Shown piece after piece: positions 61,016 to 64,000 of a stretch of 64,000 nt of DNA (within the stretch, counting starts at the first letter, position 1; each line of letters opens with the position of its first letter). A program made the translations under genes and the position numbers. This stretch comes from Paenibacillus sp. FSL R5-0766. Lineage in GTDB: Bacteria; Bacillota; Bacilli; Paenibacillales; Paenibacillaceae. Where the stretch lies: contig NZ_CP150227.1 of NCBI RefSeq assembly GCF_037971845.1, forward strand, positions 4,340,001 to 4,404,000, read 5' to 3'. The notes beneath the pieces were generated by a model. The model saw only the letters and a program-made list of their open reading frames with translations, did not search any database and was not told the origin of the DNA.

Positions 61016-61990
61016 TTAATGCGTACGTTTAACCACAAAATGAGCGATGTCACGCAGGTTTTTGGTCGTCTTGATGTTAGGTAGCTGATCGAGAGCATCG
61101 AGCGCTTTCTTCATATATCGGTCAGCAAGGGCTTCTGCTTTAGCAATTCCTTGACTTTGGCGAATCATTCCAATTGCATCCGATGCACTTGCCCGTCCTT
61201 CTTCATGCTGGACACGGGAAATCTCCTTAAGCAAAGGTTCCCGCAGATCGGATTCTTCCAAGGCATAAAGTACAGGAAGAGTGATATTCCCTTGCTTCAT
61301 GTCACTGCCAGGTGGCTTGCCAAGTTGTTTCTCAGTACCTACCAGATCAAGTACATCATCTTGAATCTGGAAAGCCATCCCCACATTGTATCCGTACGTA
61401 TACAGCAGGGAAGATACATGTTCAGGCGCACGTGTAGCCAATGCCCCTAACTGACAGCTAACCGCAATCAAAAGTGCTGTTTTGCGGCGAATCCGCAGCA
61501 GATAGTTACGAACACTTTGTCCCGTATTGAAAAAGTCGCGAATTTGCTCCATCTCACCAATGGACATCTGTACCATAGCTTTGGCAAGGATACGATGAAT
61601 CGCTGGATCGGATAATCCGGCAGTCATTTCAAGTGCCTTACCGTAGATATAGTCTCCAGTATACATGGCAATCCGATTATCCCATTTTGACTTCACCGTA
61701 GGTTTGCCTCGGCGTGTCTCCGCATTATCAATAACATCATCATGAACGAGAGATGCGGAATGAATGAGTTCCAACGGAACCGCAACCAACTTCAGACGTT
61801 CAATGTCGTATGTACCAAATTTCCCGCCAAGTAACACAAAAACGGGCCGCAACCGTTTTCCTCCTGCTTTGAGCAAATGAAGTGACGTTTCACTCAGCAG
61901 CTTCTGTTCTCCTCGAACACTGCGATACAATTCTTTCTCAATGTAATCCATGTCCTTTTTTAACAACCCGAAAATATCCAATAGTTTCAT
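61016..61990 (-). CDS. hepT: Heptaprenyl diphosphate synthase component II
   Basis: This all-trans polyprenyl synthase extends farnesyl diphosphate to the side chain of menaquinone. The 324-residue protein has the first aspartate-rich motif in LIHSASLVHDDVIDNAETRRGKPTVKSKW, the second in GMAFQIQDDVLDLVGTEKQLGKPPGSDMKQGN, and LLKAGGKRLRPVFVLLGG at the N-terminus. In Bacillus it works as a heterodimer with HepS, which is not in this window. GGGTGA precedes the ATG. It overlaps the upstream 75-codon frame by 4 bases (ATGA). Confidence 0.94.
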   Translation of the reverse strand: MKLLDIFGLLKKDMDYIEKELYRSVRGEQKLLSETSLHLLKAGGKRLRPVFVLLGGKFGTYDIERLKLVAVPLELIHSASLVHDDVIDNAETRRGKPTVKSKWDNRIAMYTGDYIYGKALEMTAGLSDPAIHRILAKAMVQMSIGEMEQIRDFFNTGQSVRNYLLRIRRKTALLIAVSCQLGALATRAPEHVSSLLYTYGYNVGMAFQIQDDVLDLVGTEKQLGKPPGSDMKQGNITLPVLYALEESDLREPLLKEISRVQHEEGRASASDAIGMIRQSQGIAKAEALADRYMKKALDALDQLPNIKTTKNLRDIAHFVVKRTH

Positions 61991-62214
61991 TCGTTCACCC
62001 GTATCAGCGTATTGTCAGTCCATAAATTCATGCTTACCTTCCCCTCCAGCAAGTCGGGCCTGCAGGCATTACGAAAAACCCGGCTTACCGTTCTTGCTTG
62101 TGTTGTTCTATAAGGTAATCTAACGTGTTTTTCTTCTCCGAATGTCATAGCCGACACCCGAAAATTAAACTCTGCGACTTGTTCTGAAACAAAATACAGA
62201 AGTTGCCGGAGCAT
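61987..62214 (-). CDS. Possible small protein, 75 aa, between ubiX and hepT
   Basis: The frame ends in the ATGA overlap with hepT, the usual mark of an operon member, and fills the gap between ubiX and hepT. The sequence is basic, hydrophilic and without a known motif. No convincing ribosome binding site lies before its ATG, and another in-frame ATG (before TFGEEKHVRLP) exists at 62148. I regard it as a possible real gene or the remnant of one. Confidence 0.4.
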   Translation of the reverse strand: MLRQLLYFVSEQVAEFNFRVSAMTFGEEKHVRLPYRTTQARTVSRVFRNACRPDLLEGKVSMNLWTDNTLIRVNE

Positions 62215-62333
62215 GGGTCAAGACTGTGGTTCATGAAGACTCACCATCAGCACTCACCAATACCCCGGGATTCGGGGGACAAATAAACCGAGCAACACGT
62301 TGGCAAAAAACAGCCTTGTATCGAACTCAGTCG

Positions 62334-62954
62334 TTATCCCCGTTCATCCGGTTCTCCCCATCTTGTAAACAGTTGATGTGGGATGCGCAAGCTATCCAGC
62401 ACTTTCCCCACCAAAAACAGAATCAACTCATCCATAGTCTGAGGTTTGTAATAAAAAGCAGGCATAGCCGGTATCATTCGTACACCAAGACGAGAAAGCT
62501 TCAGCATGTTCTCCAGATGGATTGCATGAAGAGGTGTCTCACGTGGTACGAGGATCAATGTTCTTCCCTCTTTCATCATAACATCGGCTGCGCGAGACAT
62601 CAGATTATCCGACGATCCCTGCGCGATGGACGAAAGAGTTCCCATCGAACATGGCATGATAATCATGCCGTCGGCCAGATAAGAACCACTTGCAATGGAG
62701 GCTCCTATATCACTCACAGGATGATAGGTCAGAGAACCGGCACGGTTGCCGAATTTTTCTTCCAGCACCGCGTCCCGATTCGTCACATCCCAGTCCAATT
62801 CTTCTTTCAGTACACGCCACCCTGCATTGGATATGACCAGATGAACGTTATATTCCAAATCAAGCAGTGTTTCAATTAATCGAACGCCATATATGCTGCC
62901 ACTCGCTCCGGTAATTCCGACAACCAGTCGTTTATTGTCCGGCTGCTGCACCAT
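62334..62954 (-). CDS. ubiX: Flavin prenyltransferase UbiX-like
   Basis: UbiX attaches a dimethylallyl group to FMN, making the prenyl-FMN cofactor of UbiD-type decarboxylases. The 206-residue protein contains LVVGITGASGSIYGVRLIETLL, MIIMPCSMGTLSSIAQGSSDNLMSRAADVMMKEGRTLILVPRETPLHAIHLENML and IPAMPAFYYKPQTMDELI, all typical. A partner decarboxylase is not in the window. Together with ubiA and menG it suggests a role in menaquinone synthesis via the futalosine route. It abuts ubiA. Confidence 0.93.
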   Translation of the reverse strand: MVQQPDNKRLVVGITGASGSIYGVRLIETLLDLEYNVHLVISNAGWRVLKEELDWDVTNRDAVLEEKFGNRAGSLTYHPVSDIGASIASGSYLADGMIIMPCSMGTLSSIAQGSSDNLMSRAADVMMKEGRTLILVPRETPLHAIHLENMLKLSRLGVRMIPAMPAFYYKPQTMDELILFLVGKVLDSLRIPHQLFTRWGEPDERG

Positions 62955-63821
62955 TTATTTCACCGCCAGATCAATTAGAGTGAACGTAAATACAATTAAA
63001 CTAAGCAAACTGTTCATGGTAAAAAACGCCGTTTGAACACGGCTCATATCATTAGGCGATACAATATAGTGTTGGTAGAACAGAATTCCATACGTCACCA
63101 ACATGCCTGCACCATACCACCAGCTCAGATCTGTCATCAACAATAACGCAAGAAAACCAATTGCAGTAATCACATGGAAGAACTTGGCGATCTGCAAGGA
63201 TTTAACCAAGCCAAAACGGGAAGGTATGGAGTGAAGCCCCTCTCCCTGATCGAAATCCAGATCCTGACATGCATAGATAATATCAAAACCCGCTGTCCAG
63301 AACACAATCGTAACGTACAGCACAATCGCTGTCCAATCCATCGTTCCTGTTACAGCTACCCAGCCACCAAGTGGTGCCAAACCAATCGTCATTCCGAGAA
63401 CAACGTGGCATAACCATGTGAATCGTTTGGTGTACGAATACAGTACCAACATAAACACAGCAATAGGCAACAGCTGCATCGATAATACATTAAGATTGGA
63501 TGAGGCCCAGAATAACAATATAAATGAGATAATGACAAATATAACAACTTCCCCATTTTTCAACAGCCCTGCCGGGATGGCTCTCATCGCGGTACGCGGG
63601 TTTTTGCCATCAATCGCTTGGTCGATAATTCGGTTCAAACCAAAAGCCGCACTACGTGCACCGATCATCGCAAGCAATACCCACATGATCTGCATCCAGC
63701 TTGGGAAGGTATCATTCACTACCATGGAGCCGAGGATCGCCCCCATAAATGCAAAAGGTAAAGCAAAAAGCGTGTGTTCAATCTTGATCATTTCTAAAAA
63801 AATGCGAATTTTCCTAAACAT
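62955..63821 (-). CDS. ubiA: UbiA-like polyprenyltransferase
   Basis: The protein of about 288 residues is an integral membrane prenyltransferase with eight or nine helices. The first aspartate-rich motif is in AFGLNRIIDQAIDGKNPRTAMRAIPAG and the second in IIYACQDLDFDQGEGLHSIPSRFG. It transfers a polyprenyl chain to an aromatic acid; in this context (menG, hepT, ubiX) probably a menaquinone precursor, as MqnP does. The start is ATG 63821 with AAGGAG 7 bases upstream, and it overlaps the menG stop by 8 bases. A TTG at 63842 is less likely. Confidence 0.92.
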   Translation of the reverse strand: MFRKIRIFLEMIKIEHTLFALPFAFMGAILGSMVVNDTFPSWMQIMWVLLAMIGARSAAFGLNRIIDQAIDGKNPRTAMRAIPAGLLKNGEVVIFVIISFILLFWASSNLNVLSMQLLPIAVFMLVLYSYTKRFTWLCHVVLGMTIGLAPLGGWVAVTGTMDWTAIVLYVTIVFWTAGFDIIYACQDLDFDQGEGLHSIPSRFGLVKSLQIAKFFHVITAIGFLALLLMTDLSWWYGAGMLVTYGILFYQHYIVSPNDMSRVQTAFFTMNSLLSLIVFTFTLIDLAVK

Positions 63822-64000
63822 GCTGATTCTCCTTGGTTCCAATATGCAGTGCCGCGATACCTCCGGTCAGAGGGTAGGCCTGCACTTGTTGTAATCCAGT
63901 TTCTGCAAAGATATCTGCCAGTTCCTGCCTTCCCGGAAAAATGGCCAGTGAGTCCGGTAGCCATTTGTACTGCTCAAAACTTTTAGCAAACACTTTCGCA
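63814..64000 (-). CDS. menG: Demethylmenaquinone methyltransferase, C-terminal part
   Basis: Only the last 61 codons are inside the window; the gene starts to the right. They read FEQYKWLPDSLAIFPGRQ, a segment like LADIFAETGLQQVQAY, then PLTGGIAALHIGTKENQHV, which match the end of MenG/UbiE, including LTGG-(I/V)-AA-(L)-HIG. The enzyme methylates demethylmenaquinone in the last step of menaquinone synthesis. It lies directly upstream of ubiA and overlaps its start. Confidence 0.9.
   Translation of the reverse strand, partial: AKVFAKSFEQYKWLPDSLAIFPGRQELADIFAETGLQQVQAYPLTGGIAALHIGTKENQHV

Noticed and set aside
1..64000. CRISPR arrays, tRNA or rRNA genes, prophage or plasmid genes
   Set aside because: No regularly spaced repeats, no cloverleaf sequences with TTCGA-type arms, and no integrase, phage structural or replication-initiation genes were seen.

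Overview
The window comes from a low-to-mid G+C Gram-positive bacterium, almost certainly a Paenibacillus. The evidence is gene order: long blocks match the Bacillus subtilis arrangement dnaD-asnS...ypmB...dinG-panDCB-birA-cca-bshA-bshB1-mgsA-dapB-ypjD...ypjB-ypjA-qcrCBA-ypiF...tyrA-hisC-trpABFCDE-aroH-aroB-aroC-cheR-ndk-hepT...menG. Paenibacillus-like insertions and rearrangements interrupt it. Most genes are chromosomal core genes. I see no prophage, plasmid, CRISPR array, tRNA or rRNA gene.

Layout. (1) 1-4700: the end of a LysR regulator, a small unknown protein, the omega-amidase mtnU, and an iron pair: an AraC regulator carrying its own substrate-binding domain and a siderophore-binding lipoprotein, each behind a Fur box. 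(2) 4889-12396, plus strand: mtnE, a proline-type T-box leader, proB-proA-proC, then mtnW-mtnX-mtnB. proC and mtnW overlap, so methionine salvage seems wired into proline biosynthesis. (3) 12468-14800: an ECF sigma factor, a membrane-anchored partner and a protein with three repeated membrane modules. (4) 14991-24158: dnaD, asnS, ackA, 3-hydroxybutyryl-CoA dehydrogenase, a short FtsH-like protease with a membrane partner, ypmB/tseB, an MTA/SAH-type deaminase and rex. (5) 24376-37135: dinG, a TPR protein, panD-panC-panB behind a structured leader with two similar hairpins (pan motif-like), birA, cca, the bacillithiol genes bshA/bshB1, mgsA, dapB, a second TPR protein and a MazG-type pyrophosphohydrolase. 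(6) 37308-43588: a YitT-family membrane protein, ypjB, ypjA, the menaquinol:cytochrome c reductase qcrABC, ypiF, a 59-residue IDEAL-like protein and a gamma-carbonic anhydrase-like protein. (7) 43633-46853: an unknown winged-helix-like protein, a histidine phosphatase, and a second ECF sigma/anti-sigma pair. (8) 47322-64000: a candidate small RNA, then the aromatic amino acid supercluster tyrA-hisC-trpABFCDE-aroH-aroB-aroC, then cheR, ndk and menaquinone genes (hepT, ubiX, ubiA, menG).

The most interesting signals are in non-coding DNA. A roughly 85-nt RNA gene with a consensus promoter (TTGACA-17-TATAAT), a pyrimidine-rich loop and an intrinsic terminator lies between the ECF sigma gene and tyrA. 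The trp leader begins with eleven NAG triplets (eight GAG, two UAG, one CAG), the pattern bound by the TRAP protein, followed far downstream by an intrinsic terminator whose 5' arm is complementary to the triplet region. A 180-bp MITE-like element with perfect 12-bp terminal inverted repeats and TA flanks sits between that terminator and trpE. A proline T-box apparently controls an operon that runs into methionine salvage genes.

Start codons were moved from the longest open frame where a Shine-Dalgarno sequence decided the matter; each case is noted in its entry. All functions are inferred from protein motifs, gene order and family knowledge. No database search was run.
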